DNA from: Ectocarpus siliculosus | Lineage: Eukaryota > Sar > Phaeophyceae > Ectocarpales > Ectocarpaceae | Length of the DNA: 64,000 nucleotides | Direction of reading: 5' to 3' | Assembly: GCA_000310025.1 (NCBI GenBank) | Contig: FN649741.1 | Span: 826,526 to 890,525, forward strand | In this document: piece after piece, positions 21,881 to 40,024 of the stretch | Position numbering within the stretch: position 1 is the first letter of the stretch | Layout: the number at the start of each line of letters is the position of its first letter | Notes under the pieces: generated by a model | What the model was told of the DNA's origin: nothing | Seen by the model: only the letters and a program-made list of their open reading frames with translations | The model's database searches: none | Program-made: the position numbers and the translations under genes

Positions 21881-24513
21881 TCATCGATATTTTTCGTATC
21901 CTCTTCCCGGTCCCCGCCCCCGCCCACCCCGGCCGCGACTCGGATCCCCCCGCCCACGGCCGCCGCCATCCCTCCCTCCTCTCCCTCCGTCCCTTCCCCT
22001 CCCACGGCCCGCCGCCCACCCGCGTGCATCGCTCCCTCGCCAGCGACCGCCCCCGTTTTCTCGACCAGAATATCCGTTCGCCGATCTCTCTGATCCTGGT
22101 CCTCCCCAGCCACCGGGAACCCACTTTCCTTGGCGCGACATGGTCGACTGGAGCTTTTCCAAGTGAGCTTTCCCTGCCAGGTGTTCCTGTCAACAATTCA
22201 ACAATTGCAAGGTTGTTGAGGTTGGCATGCATCGGAGGGTGTTTGCAGGGTTAACGTTGGCGACACACGTAGGACACACGGGGGCCTAGGTAGACGGACA
22301 ATTGTTGCCAACGGAAAGAAGGTTCACGCTGCACGCCGCGTGTTGAGTGCCGAAGTGCAGCACAAATAGAAAATATATTGTAGCCCACGCACCGTTCAGA
22401 AAGACCGACGTGGGATGAAAACGACTTGCGGCTTCGTAACAGCAGCGTATTGTAGCAGGATCAACCAAAACAGACTACCAGAAGAAACAAGGAGAGGATA
22501 GGTGCGGCGCTGGTGCGAACAACAGCACCGACGCCAATACGATGGGCTGGTTGTACTTGTCCGTAGTCCACGCACCGTCAGCAAAGAACACAGCACAGCG
22601 CGCGCCGACAGCTTTAACACTTTCACCCCGCAAGCGACTAAATCGAACATCTCAGAACGCGTCCCACTTGTGAGAGCACAACCGTTCCGTGCAGGACAGC
22701 GCACCCCCAACAGCACCCTTCAAATATTCAAATATTCTACGAAACACTAAGATAAGCCAGCAAACAGGGGCAAGGCAGCAAAACGGTAGGGTTACGACGA
22801 ACAACGCCGGGGCGAACACGACCAGCACCTGCAGCTGGGGTGGGCTGGTGAACTGCTTCTTGCAGAGCAAGCACTTGCAAATCTTCCGCTCCTTCTTAGC
22901 GGCCTCCACGTGCAGCGGTTCTTCCTTGTGCTTCTCAAGCGCCTCCAAGCTGATCCGTTCATCCAGCCAGAATATACAGCGTGTGGAGATACGAGACATG
23001 CGCAACAAGGTTGAGGAGCGTCGGTTAGAAGGACAACAAGACGGGTTGACCGGCAACCGGACAGGTAGGACAGTAACACGGATCCAATGCTATCCATAGC
23101 TGCCACTGTAAATAGCACAGAGGTATCACGCCAGCGGTGGTGAGGTTGTTGTATAGTGCATTGTCGTTTCCAGTGCAGCCATGCGACTATAACAATGCAC
23201 GGCAGTGATGGGACGCTTCATGTGTTCAACCTGCACATGGAGCCGGGTTGCATGCAACACACTGGTGGAATGCTCTTCCCTGTCAAAACACTGCGCATAG
23301 CTTGCGAAAGCAAATGCCTCCAAAATACATGTTACCAAAGAGAAATGGAAGTCACCATCGTCGGCTAGAAGGAAGAACCTACAGGGCTCGTGTCCTTTGT
23401 TTGGAGATACACGGAGTACGGTCTACGGTCGCTCATGGGTTGGGTTGGATTCGCCAGCAAGCATCACAGGTAGGCTTGGACCAGGTTGCGAGTATTGTAA
23501 GGTGGAGAAGTTGTCGCTGGGAAGGCACTATTAATATTACTATTCGCCAGGTGGAGACTTGTACAACAAGGACCATTTCTCGGAGAAGATAGAGGAGACG
23601 AAACCCATCGAATCTGTATACGCCGAGCACGGCCAGGTCTTGCTTGTGGATGCATGTATAACGAGACAAAAACCAGCCGATGATCCAAAACTCCAATTGT
23701 AATTTAAATTCATAGCTTGCATGTACCGAGCTCATCGGTGGTGGCGCGCTCATGGGGTACTTCCTGCCTGTACGCTCTCGAGGGTTAGCAACCAACTGAA
23801 TTACAATGGCCGACACATCACCGCATGATTTCAGGATGAAGCTGAGGGCTGAGTGCAGTGAAACCAGCCACACACCTATCTCCCTGGAACTTGCACACTC
23901 TGCAGTAGAACGGGACCCGCTCGGAAGATCGGGCCTCGTAGTTTGCCAGAAGCTCCTTCACGGCGCTATCAAGCCCTTGCGACGGTCCTGGTAGCGCCGT
24001 AGTACCAACAGCAGCACTAGGCTTCTTCTTCTTCTTCTTCTTGTCCTTGTGCACGCCGCACCCCGGGCGCGGCAAGAGATGCGCGGGCAGGGGCTCGATC
24101 TTCTCGACTTCGAGAGGAGATACGAGCTTTGCTACTCGCCCGCGCTCTCGGCCGGCTCCTCTGTCCTCCTTGCTGCCGGCGCTATCATCGTCGCTGCTAG
24201 AGCTCTCCGCGTCGCTACTGCTATCGTTGGCGCCTTTGAGCTCGCGCTCAAGCGCCGCGATTTGGTCGTCCACGGCGACATCTTTGGCAGAAGTGCCGTT
24301 CTCGCTTCTACCCCCCCCTTCTCCTTCCTCCTCCTCCTCCTCCTCTTCCTCGCTCGAGTGTTGTCTGCTGCCGCCGCCGTCCACCCTTGGTCGCTTTCTC
24401 TTGGACTGGCTTGCGGTGCTCGGCGTCGCGTCTACACCACGGCCTGCAGGCCGAGGGCGTTTCGCCAGCCCCGCCCGCTTGAGCAGCTGCGACATTGTAG
24501 GAGGTCCGGACAT
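21881..24513 (-). CDS. C2H2-type zinc-finger protein with acidic N-terminus and RGG-rich tail
   Basis: Exon 1 (23876-24513) starts MSGPPTMSQLLKRAGLAKR. It carries an RPR-rich basic patch, a Glu run, Ser/Asp-rich acidic clusters and a Lys run, and ends at VPFYCRVCKFQGD. Exon 2 (22830-22951) joins in phase and completes the first finger: CRVC, then LEALEKHKEEPLH. It begins a second finger, CKCLLCKKQFTSPPQLQ, before donor gtgctgg. The exon with the second finger's histidines was not located. A probable last exon (about 22150-21881) reads STMSRQGKWVPGG, then a long Arg/Gly (RGRG, GGRG) tract ending GRGYEKYR and TGA. The combination of an acidic/basic nuclear N-terminus, fingers of the C2H2 kind and an RGG tail suggests a nuclear RNA-binding protein; this is inference. 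It is divergent from PDX2, 281 bp away. Confidence 0.65.
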
Positions 24514-24794
24514 CTTGCTATCCAGCGTGGGGCTGGCCCCGCTCAAGAGTGGCAGGCCTGCTGCTGTCCAAGTATGGGGCAGCAGGCAGCAACCCCACCT
24601 GGAACCTTGGTTCTTGGCTGCTTGGTTCACGAGTTCACATGTGGTTTTCGGTTGGGGGGACGACAGAATGAAAAGTACGGTGGGGGGGTGCGAAGTTAGC
24701 CCCTCGGAGGTTGACCCGCACAACCGCACGCACGCACGCAGCCCCACACATCACAGCGAACCCGTCGCTGTCGTGTTGCAACACGCACAGAGAG
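24514..24794. promoter_or_regulatory. Shared upstream region of the zinc-finger gene and PDX2
   Basis: 281 bp separate the two divergent start codons, so both promoters and 5' UTRs must lie here unless there are upstream non-coding exons. No TATA box or other motif is convincing. Confidence 0.5.
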
Positions 24795-27700
24795 ATGACC
24801 GCTCCAGTACCTCCACCCGGTGAAGCTAGTGTCACTGGCGAACCAACACGCCGAGTAACGATCGGTATTCTGGCGCTGCAGGTGAGAACAAAGAAGCTCT
24901 GCAGCGGTACTACTGGCTGTTTGAATCTCGATCGAAGCCCGAACCTGACTCGACGAACAAGAGAAACATGAGCGGGAACGGTTCGATTGGAGACCTGAGT
25001 TTGTGTAGACGTACAGACTGCCCATCCTTCCACGATCAGCTGTTGTGCGCGACGAAGCCTCCATACTTCTGTCTGTGTCTAGTCCCGGTGTTGGCCTAGC
25101 ATAGGCACGGATACCTCATTTCGCTCTACTGCTGTGTCTCTATGTATTTCATCTCCTGTAACAGGGTGCGTTTGCCGAGCACTCTTCGTTGCTGTCCAAG
25201 CTCGGTGCTGACGTTCGAGAGGTGCGGCTGCCGCATGAGTTCGAGGGACTGGATGGGATCGTCCTTCCAGGTAACTACCTCTAGAGCTGCGAGGGTTTCC
25301 CTCTCGTTGGCCTTGCAGTACCCTGCAGGCCGCGTGGACAGATGAATGTTTCGAAGCGCCGGGAAGTGTGACCTCGGGTGGTTGGTTGTGTCGGAGAGTT
25401 GAGGACAGCAGTATGTGGGGCAAGTGTTCAAACTCCAGCTTTGTCGTAGCATGTCCTGAGTAATAAGCTGTGCTGGAGTACATGCAAAAAGTACAGCAGT
25501 AGTGACACGCGGTGTTCGAGATAGGCCCACTGGCTGCGGCTCTAGAGCACAACTCGCTGACGCGCGGAAATCAGACAGTCCACATGGTCGGGGAGGCGTG
25601 TGCGGATGCTGCAGTGGTCTTGTCAAGCTACCCTGGCACCTGCTGTGTCCAATATATGTTGCATGACTACCTTCTGGCGCTGGGCCCTCCAGTAGTCTCC
25701 AGGTATTGCCAGGTATTGTGTCTACAGCAGTAGTGGTATATGTACTGCCAAAACCAGGAAATTAAAAAATACCCAACACACCCCAATATATGTTTATGCA
25801 TACAACAGCAAGAAACAAATAACACACACCCCACAAATTCTTATCTCCCCATCCAATCCGAATAGAAGCTTGTGACTTGTGACCGAAGGCTTTACCGTTT
25901 TCTGTAGTAAAGTCTCGGCCGGGTGCACTACTGTACCGCCACCCTCTTGCGACGTAGTTCTTGAGGCCATGGCTAGGGCCTGTGGAGTGGCGGTAGTAGG
26001 GGTACTTCGCGGGGGCTCCATCGCTAGGCAACCAAAGCTTATGCTGAGAGCGCTCCGACCATGTCCCGTGGCTGATTCATTCCTATGGTGTTGTGGATAG
26101 CAAACAGGCGCCCCCTCGTCATCGCTCTACATGTTCTTGCACCACCGAGACATCCCTCACCTCAGCCCCGTGGAAGCCTTTGCCCCGATTCTTGCCACTG
26201 CAGTATCATGACTCTCTCGCTGGCTCTCGTGACCAGATTGCAAGAGACCGCTACCCACCGGCGCCCAACAAGTTCTGCCAAGACTTACTTTTCCTCTTCA
26301 TTGTTTTTGGCTAATAATATACATGTCAAACACATCGAGTAAAGGCGGCGAGAGCACCGCCATGGCACTTATCGGCGAGAGGTGGGGGGTGTTCCCGCGG
26401 CTGAAGCAGTGGGTGTCGGAGGGACGCCCGGTGTGGGGAACTTGCGCCGGCATGATTCTCCTGTCCGACCACGCCCTCATGCAGAAGAAGGGGGGGCAAT
26501 CCCTCGTGGGGGGGCTCAATGTGGAGGTATGTCCCGAAGAATAGACACAACACGATTGATTGACTGATCCAAGATTTCTGTGAATCAATCTACATAGTTC
26601 AATGAATCCAGCTCTCATGCTGTCGAAAGCTCAGCAACGGGCAATCCCAGGTGATGCGATTGTTGACGAAGAGCTGCTGTCGTTGAAGATCGTTAATCAA
26701 GCGCAATATTTGTCCTGCTTCTCTAGCTCTTGGTTGCCTTTGTTAGCCTCTCATGTGACTCTTCGGGGGTTGAGCCATGACGGTTGCAACGGGGACGCCG
26801 ATGATCGTTGACGCGTACCACACCTCGAGTTGAGGGGCCCTGCCCAATTGTTTTTCTCTCCACCAGTGTTAAAATGGTCGTTGCCCCCGTGCAGGTGTCT
26901 TGGATATATTGCTCTCACGTCGTTTCTCGATGACATTTTGCTGCTTGTGGTGTTTACTTTGAATGGGGCGATACTCGGCCATGTCATATTTTTGTTGTTG
27001 CAGAGTGAACGAAAAACACAGATCAAGAAACTTGGCTAATCATGGTACCAAATTTGGATCTCAGTACCCCCCCCCCCCCCCCGTCCCTTCGTCCCCGGTG
27101 TTTGCCATCGGGGTTGGGTTTTCGTCGCTTGGCAACGACGTTGTAAAACAAGCCCCCCCCTCGGTGTTTGCCATCGGGATTGGGTTTTCGTCGCTTGGCA
27201 ACGACGTTGTAAAACAAGCCAACTCACTTCGTGAACTCGGCAACCAGGTTACAGTTTTTTTTTTTTACCTCTGTTTTGTTTTTTGGCGGTGACCATAATG
27301 GTGGTCGAGTAGATCAAGTTGTGCGGGGTCGAGAAGCCTCACTCCGCGCAAGGGGGATGATCGCACCACGTTGGGTTAAAATGGTAAAGCATCCTCGAGG
27401 CAGTTACACAGTGCTTACAACTGTCTCTGGTAGTGAAAGCACCAGAAAATAAATTAAGTCATACGCAGCTGTCATCCGTACGCAAGCAAGTAAGCACAAG
27501 ATGCCGAACACCCTTAGCAGGATGCAGCTCACCCTTCATGCGACTCGCCAAATACCTCACGGCGCTTCGCGCTTGGTGATGTGAGAGCCTGGTCCGGTGA
27601 GAACCCGGCGTGCTCCGTCCCGGCTTTGTGGGGATGCGAGGTCAATGGTCTATCGACTACGGCATGCACGACTATGAGTACCCCCCCCCACGCCACGCCG

Positions 27701-28755
27701 CCCCTCTCCCTCCTTTCGTCCGCGCCAACACACGTCTCAACTTCTGTGGACTCCAGATTTGTAGAAACTACTTCGGCGCGCAGACGTCCAGCTTCGAGGT
27801 GCCACTCGACACGTCGGCGCTCGAAACCGGGTCCGTCGGTAAAAAGGATGGGGGTTCGGCAAACAAGAACCCGTACCCCGCCGTGTTCATTCGCGCGCCG
27901 GCGGTTCTAGAGGTAAAGCTGTGCATCTGTGTGTAGAGGGGTTGTTTGTGTTGTTGGAGGTGTATCTATGCGAGTGTGATTGGTGGAATTCCACTAGGTA
28001 CCGCAGAGCGCACCAATCGCGGATATCTCTCACAACTATATTCAGGGACAAGCATTATCTCTCTCTCTCTCGTCCTCTGCAGAGAAGAAATTGCCATTCG
28101 GCATCATGGGTTTGCGATGTAATCGGCACGGTTTTTAATTGTGGAGACAGCAAGAGCAACAACAACCCCTCCGTTACATGCAAAATTGGAAACTTCGGAG
28201 ATCGTCCACGTTGGGAGATGCACGCGTGTTGAACGAGAGAGGGAGCCAAGAAATGATTGCCTTCACCCCATACGACCACCCCACCCCGCCTCACCGACCT
28301 ACACACAGGCCGGTCCCGGCGTCGATGTCCTCTGCAAGGTGCGATCCAGGCCGTGCAACAAAGCTGTCACCGTCATGAAGGCACAGCTAAAACAAGAAGA
28401 AGCAGACGACCGCGACGATGACACCCGCAGAGCGAAACGCAGAAGACTAGCCGCGTTTTTCGTCGAGCCTAATCCGTCGACGGCGGCTGTTGCGGGGGAG
28501 GGTGGTGGCGGGGGCAGCGGCGCCAGCAGCGGAGAGAAAGAAGCTCCCGAGGTGATCGTCGCTATCCGCAAGGGCAACATCGTGGGCACCGCGTTTCACC
28601 CCGAACTCACGAACGACTCCCGCTGGCACGAGTACTTCGTGAGGATAGTCAAGGAGGCGGTAAGCTCCGGCACCGGGGGGGTCCGCGATGCGGAATCTCC
28701 CGCGAAAACGCTTGGTGCCGCTGCCGCAGCTGAGGCCGAGGTTGCCGTGGCATAG
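24795..28755 (+). CDS. PDX2: PDX2 / PdxT, glutaminase subunit of pyridoxal 5'-phosphate synthase
   Basis: PDX2 hydrolyses glutamine and passes ammonia to PDX1, which makes PLP (vitamin B6). Five exons join in phase: 24795-24881, 25165-25270, 26345-26526, 27757-27912 and 28309-28755, about 325 residues. Signatures in order: [17 protein letters not shown] (N-terminal strand), [19 protein letters not shown], the nucleophile elbow [11 protein letters not shown] with the catalytic Cys, [15 protein letters not shown], and the His/Glu pair in [18 protein letters not shown]. It is longer than typical PdxT/PDX2 (190-250 residues). Exon 5 has about 65 inserted charged and Gly-rich residues, including [11 protein letters not shown], between the PGVDVLCKV strand and the [19 protein letters not shown] strand. 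A Glu/Ala-rich tail also follows. All catalytic residues are present, so it should be active. PDX1 is not in the window. Confidence 0.95.
27096..27220. repeat. 66-bp direct repeat, two copies, in PDX2 intron 3
   Basis: Two near-identical units (core gtgtttgccatcggg, then cgtcgcttggcaacgacgtt) follow a C run at 27067-27082. A shorter C run separates the copies. Confidence 0.9.
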
Positions 28756-30807
28756 ACGCGGTGCGAGCTTCGACTCGAAGATTTTGGGCTGGTCAGGGAT
28801 GTTCCACGAGCCCATCCCACTTTCCACACACCGCTGTCCGATGTTGATGTTTTTGGTATCCCCCATTTTTGAATCCTGGGAAAGGTCGTCACGGGGAGGT
28901 CGTTTTGGTTCCGTGGTGTGATTGTGTTGGCTACATCGCTGTTTTTGCCTATGCACTGACTTGTTGTCTTTTCCCCGGCGGCTGTCCTCCATCGGCGACC
29001 GAGCAGAATTTTTTGAGACGACGTTCGTTTCACGCATGTGTGGGTGTGCGTCATTCTTGGAGCGTTTTAGGTCTGAGTATGTATTGTAGGCGTTTTTGGA
29101 AAGAGGCACGACGGGGAGAGGCCCGTAGCTTAGCTTTGTGTCGGTAATGGTGTTGCGGGATTTCGCGTGGTGTCCGGTTTTTGTAGTGTTCACGCCGGGA
29201 ACCAAATGCCGCAGCGCCGCTGTTGCTGCTGCTTGTACATACAAATGACTGCTGGCCGGTTTTTTGCACGCCGACCACGCCTCTTGATAATTGCAAAGAC
29301 CGCGGAAGGAGTTTAGTGATGAGAGTTGACTTGTTCGAGGAAGTTGACTTAGGGCGGATGACGGGTACGATGGAATGGATCATAGTTAGATCGTGTGGTG
29401 AGGTCGATGGTTGGTGTGACGTCAACGCGTGATATATGGCGACCGGATAGGCGACGTGACAAGGGGTGGTTGTGATGTGTTTTCGGTGCTAACACGAAAA
29501 CATTCATCTTAGTCTTCCACGATGACGTGCGAGGCGGCTTTGCTTTGGCGGAATGTCCGCTTTGTGGGGGGCTCCGTGAGCAGAAGCACGTGGCCCTCCG
29601 GGACTGTCAGGTCAAAACGTGTACGCTCTGTGTATACATGGTAACCCCCTCTCTTATACTCCGTGCAACATGTGTGTCGCACACGTAAGAGTGCTACTCC
29701 CGAGTGACAGATTCGCGGTTGCTGCCCGTAGACTGTGGAGCTTACATATCGTTTAATTGGTAGCCGGGTCGGAAGACCAGATGTTTGATACCCCTTCCGA
29801 TAAAAAGGCGCCTGTTTGTACCGTTCGGGCGCTGCTCTTGCACCAGCACGCACAGGCGGAGAGCCCAACCTGCTACTACCGTATATCATCACCGATCGAT
29901 TTGCTCGGTACACACATTCGTGTCTGTGTTTGATGGCAATGCGGGCACTTCGAGTCAACCTTACCTTTTGTGGCAGGTTAGAGGGTGGGCGACAAAAACC
30001 GCACTCGCTCGTGAATGAGTGGGATGGGTGAGACGGAGTCGGTGCATACCTGTGTCGTTCGAGTGTTTCTCGAACGCTGAACGCACGCCAGAGAAGGAAA
30101 GGAACATGGTAGAAACACGTGTGGAGCACGAGGAAGGCACAAGTTACAAAGGCATGTTGTTGGTGTTGTCTTGACCTCGACAAAATAAAAACGTCTTATC
30201 AATCAGACCAGTACGCCCCATGGCATGCGTATTCATTGTCATGATCGTTTTTCCTTTTCATATTAATCTCTAACAAGGTACGGTCGTCACAAGCTGACCC
30301 GAAAAACGTCAAGAGAAAACGAGAGAAAGAAATAGCAGTCCTGCCACAAGCAAGAATCAAACTCACTAACTGGAAAGCAAAAGAAAGCGCCCATTACATA
30401 GTACTTTTATGTACCGTATGGTGCGGGATACAAAAGCCCGTTGCCAGGGGCTGAAACCAACGAGTATCAGCATCAGCATTATTTTCCATCTTCGTCTGTT
30501 CGAGAGGTTGCGGTGCAGCACGTTGCGCCTATCCTCTATTTTCCAAGGGACAGGCGCACCTGCCCACGGCATCTAGATACGCTATTCTCTATCCGATGAT
30601 TCAATACGCACCCAAACTCTCTTAAAATTACATCAACATCGTTAGGGTACTTGCAACTGACAATACGACAGGCGATACATTCGGGTGCCCCAGCATGTCG
30701 TCAAAACTGTATCGGTCTACCCTTGGGTTCCCGACTCCTTTATACAGCAGCAGAGTGAAATGAAGCACATGCCACGATAAACGACGTCTTAAAAGAGCCC
30801 CGCCCGG
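28756..30807. other. Region between convergent PDX2 and ADC synthase
   Basis: It should contain both 3' UTRs. Two minus-strand pieces look exon-like: 29965-30049 (ending SNLPQK before gtaagg) and 29509-29627 (FDLTVPEGHVLLLTEPPTKR, ending SHVIVED and stop). Their phases do not join directly, and no family is recognised. A small unrecognised minus-strand gene is possible but not shown. Confidence 0.35.
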
Positions 30808-35921
<5,114 letters not shown>

Positions 35922-36134
35922 GGGGGGTTCCTGCCGCGGTCCCTTGGACCTGGTCTACGGCGCGAGTCTTTGCGTCCTTCTCTCTCTCTCCATCTCTCAA
36001 TGGGTTGCAGGCTGGACTGTTGTAACGGCGGTTTGTTGACCAATGAGGAGCGAGCCAGCACACGGCGCGCTCATTTCAAGATGCTATGCTACGTAGATGT
36101 CGGCGCCACGGCTGAGCTGGGGGGAGGGAGCACG
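35922..36134. promoter_or_regulatory. Shared upstream region of ADC synthase and the lumen-protein gene
   Basis: 213 bp lie between divergent start codons. A TC-rich tract (tctctctctctccatctctc) at about 35980 could serve as an initiator-type element for the plus-strand gene; no other motif is clear. Confidence 0.45.
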
Positions 36135-39100
36135 ATGATGACGACTATGAACAAGCGAACGAGATTAGGCGTGGCCTTATTTGCGGTGGTAAATGCTCCT
36201 TTCTCGGTGCAGCGTGTCGGTGCCTTTGCTGTGCGTTCTTGCGCAAGATGCAAGAGATCTCAACCTGCGATGACGGTGGACTCGCCCCCTCTCAGTAGAG
36301 CGCAGCTGTTGAGAGCATTTCCTGCACTAGTGGGCGTGGCGGCCTTTCATTCTGCAACAGCAGCGGAGCCTGCACGGGCTGCTCTGCCTACAACAGAAGA
36401 CTACGCTTTTGGTACCGGCTCAAAGGTACGTCACACACGCGAATGGTCGCTGACTGGACGTTTTTTTTTTTTTCGGGATGAACCTTCAAAGAACCTTCCT
36501 AAACTACATGTAAACGCACAATACAATAAACTGCTGTATTTTGTACGTAACGACATGCTTCCCTCACTACAGCAATGCACTTATAATCCATATGGGCCAT
36601 GCCGGCATGAATTGATTGCAACGGCTAGGTGTACAGAGCGCAGTAGACGGTCTTCGTGCTGGTGTCTCGCACAAACCTCTCCCTGTACACCGCTGATGAT
36701 CCTAGCTACTGCGGGGGCGACACGTATGCATACGACAGCAGTACTGCTCTCAGACTCATCCCAGTTCCTGTGACACAACCATGATTTCATCAGACCTCTG
36801 CACGGACCTCCGCATCAACACAAGGACAGGAGTCGAAGGATGCCTGTCCGGACTGTTCCTTGTCTGAACGGAGAAAACGGGTGGCATCCTCGTCAGCAGT
36901 ACAAAGCAGTCCCGCAAAGGTAGACAAAACACGCCAAGATGTACATGAGTGTATCTACAGTACCAACCTGTTGTCACCGGACGGCACCCTTGGTCTTCCC
37001 TATTAGGCAGGCTATGTAGCCAAAGTCAAGCACATATTTCCTAAAGATCGCTGTTGGCAGGCTAGCCAAGGCCAAGCACATTTCCAAATGATGACTGTTG
37101 GATTCGGAGTAATCTTCTTGTGGGAACGGGGCAACCTATGCGCATAGCGACGCCAGCCACCTGACTTCAAAAAAAAAAATGGCGGATTTCCTTGGGCAGT
37201 GCAGCGCTTGGCCATTACCGGTCTTCTCTACCTGCCTGCTTGGCATGCATGGTCGAAACTAACCCTAACACCATAAAGCGTTTGACTACAAGTGAAGACA
37301 TGTTACACACGAGCACGGGGACGGGTCCAATACACCAACGCTGCGTTGACGCAACCCGTCCGCCCTCGTTCGTTCTGTTATTAACGTTGAACGCCCATGC
37401 TGTACACAAGGTCAAGAGGCCGGAGGTACAAGATGAGCTATCGGTAGGTACCACAGCACCGCCTGTTTTGAGGTTGACTACCGAAGGTTCGGGGTGCGGC
37501 ACGGCCTGGAACTGGTTGAGCTATGTAGCCGGGGGGTGTTTTAGACTGAGCGTGGTTGCAAGCCATGTCGTGCGGTCCCACTGCACCTATTTTCGAAACT
37601 TGTTGTGACGTGAACGCTTCCTGGCTGTCCATGACAAGGCCTGGTTAAGTTGTTTTCCCTCTGTGCCCGCAGCAGTTGTAAGTACCACATGTGTTTATTG
37701 GATTGGCATTGGCAGCTAAGAACTGGCAGACCAATGAAGCTGTTTTTAGCCTTACTGAGACACGAAACGCATTGTATTGGTGTACAATCAAGTTCCGCCC
37801 CTTTTTGTGCCACAACGCCAGGCTCCGCTCCCGAAGTCATCTGTGAATCCTGACAACCCGGTGGAGGTGGTGAGAGCTGTGTCCGGGGAGCTGGATCGCA
37901 TGCAGACGCTGGTTAAGAAGGAGGTTCGTTGATCGTGTCGAACCTTCATCACTTTTTTTTCAAGCGGTATGAGCAGGGAAGGCAGTTGACGCGGGCGTTG
38001 GCAGACAACGAAGTTGTTAAAACTGCAAAATCTGCAACAGCTGCAGCTGAAGCAGCTGGTCGCTGAACAGGCGAGTTTCCCCCAACGTAGAAAGGCGTTG
38101 AGAAACCAGGTTGGTCCGCTTCGCTCGTTTCCCACTCTCGAACCAAGGAAACGAGCCCCGTCGTTCGGTAGAGAGGACCGGCTTACTTCGCACGATGCAA
38201 CACTCCGGGCCACAGGATGCAACGAAATACCAACTCGACCTCGTCCGGAACCTCGTGCGTTTTGCAACATGGCCGATGCTCTTGCCGCGGGAAACCCTTT
38301 CTCGCGGCGTGCGGCGCCTGGACCAACGATGTTGTTGCCTGGGAATCTCGTGTTGGGTGGGGCAGCGCTGGGGAGACGCGCTGACGCGGCTGAGGAGCTA
38401 CCCGTTGACGGCCCTGAAGAGCCCAACCTTGGGCATGAAGTCGGTGGGAGACGTGTCCCGTGCACTCGGAGTTAGCAATTCCAAGGTAAGGTGTGTGCGT
38501 CGACCGTGTGCTGAATTCCCACCGCGTGCACCCACCTACCCTCGTATGCATACCTTCTCCGTCCTGGGAAAACTTGTCGTGCTGTTGCCCCGACGTGGCT
38601 TGTGATAGTTCACTGTCGCTGCAATGTTCATGCTTTTTTCGCGGTCAGGCTTCTGATATCCTTGAGGCTAGCATGGAAGCAGGGTTAACTCTCAGGGAGG
38701 TGGAAGACGTGGTGTTCAGCAACACCCGCACGCTTGAGTTCTTCAACAGTGCCGACTACAAGCAGGTGATAACTCCTTTCTGTGTTTCGTGGACGGCGGA
38801 AGAAGACGGATCAAGTTGGTGCGGAATATCGAGGTAGAAGGCAGAATTTAGAACCCTTTTTCACTTTCGGGCGCCACACCACAGAATCTACCTACGCACA
38901 TCAGAACGTTTTTTGTGGTCGAGTCTCCCACGAATAGAAGAAAATAACACCAACAATAATGGACATCGTAGGGCAACAAGGCTGATCTTATTTGATCATC
39001 CCCAGTTGCTTTTTGGGACGAAGTGGAAGCCATGGACAAACCGCCCAATATGGTCTCTATGGATGGACATTCCATGTGTGGGTCGCTCGTTTGGAGGGCA

Positions 39101-40024
39101 CCCCATTCTCCCGGTCGTGCAAGTCACGGGAGCATATGTATTGCGGTAGCTGCTGGAAGGGGTCTTGGACACGACTGTCGAGAACAAGACACTTCTTTCG
39201 TTTTCGTCTCATTGATTCTGAGCCCCAGTCTGCACCTTTTTTCTCGTCCCATCGATTCTGGGCGCCACTCTTTACCTTTTTTTGTCTTCCCATCGCTTGT
39301 GGGTATCACCCTATATCTTTTTTTATCGTCCCATCGATTCAGGACACCACTCATACCCTTCGGTGCATGTTGGACACACCAGTCGGGGTCACACAAGAGG
39401 ACGGCGGCCTTTCTTTCCTCCTGCGGAGCTTGCGTACGGGTTCAGCAAATCCCTTCCCTCATTGCTAAGCGTCACGACTACTTAGGTTTTCGCACACGGT
39501 TGGGTCCCACAAATACGACACATCGTTTGCAGAAAAATGGACTCAGCTTCGTACAAAACAAACGGAAGAATGTGGATGAGAAACATGCCTTCAGCGAGCA
39601 GTGGATCCCACACCCACCAGACACCCTGCATAGCAGTAGCCCATGCTCAACTGTGGCAAAGACATATAAAACTGAACCTCGCCCCGAACTGGACGTTTCT
39701 TTATTGCCTGCCCCAACTACATTTGTGCCGTGACTTCAGATTGCCATGGCTTCAGATGGATTGTACACGATTGTCTGTACAGTTTCTTGCGTTGTTCCTC
39801 ACGTGTTTTCCGATAGAACGGCAACGTGATGGCCAGTCAACTTGGGCATGTCTTGCTAACGAACAAATTTTCCGGCGGCTCGGAAAATAAAATTGGAACA
39901 AATGCAGGTTGAAGACTTGGCCAAGGATCGGACGCCCACAGACCTAACGGAGCCGTTACAGCTGCTTTCCGACACCAAGAAGTTGGTGGGAGGCGTGGCG
40001 GACTTGATGGGGGCTCCGCAATAA
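36135..40024 (+). CDS. Predicted thylakoid-lumen protein of unknown function
   Basis: Five exons, all separated by phase-0 introns: 36135-36425, 37822-37923, 38216-38485, 38649-38765 and 39908-40024 (298 residues). The leader is a complex plastid signal. TRLGVALFAVVNAPF is a hydrophobic signal peptide, VGAFAVRSC holds the ochrophyte ASAFAP-type cleavage motif, and LLRAFPALVGVAAFHSATA followed by AEPARAALP resembles a thylakoid-transfer domain with an Ala-x-Ala cleavage site. The mature part begins TTEDYAFGTGSK. It is largely helical: NPVEVVRAVSGELDRMQTLV, ATKYQLDLVRNLVRFATWPM, ASDILEASMEAGLTLREVED and LQLLSDTKKLVGGVADLMG. This recalls small helical-bundle lumenal photosystem II proteins such as PsbQ or Psb31, but I see no diagnostic motif. 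A cysteine-rich stretch (CCCLGISC) in exon 3 is odd. Confidence 0.72.
39204..39362. repeat. About 40-bp minisatellite, four copies, in the last intron of the lumen-protein gene
   Basis: Four diverged units built on cgtcccatcgattctgggcg-ccact followed by a T run. A fifth solitary unit lies outside the gene at about 40578-40616. Confidence 0.75.
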
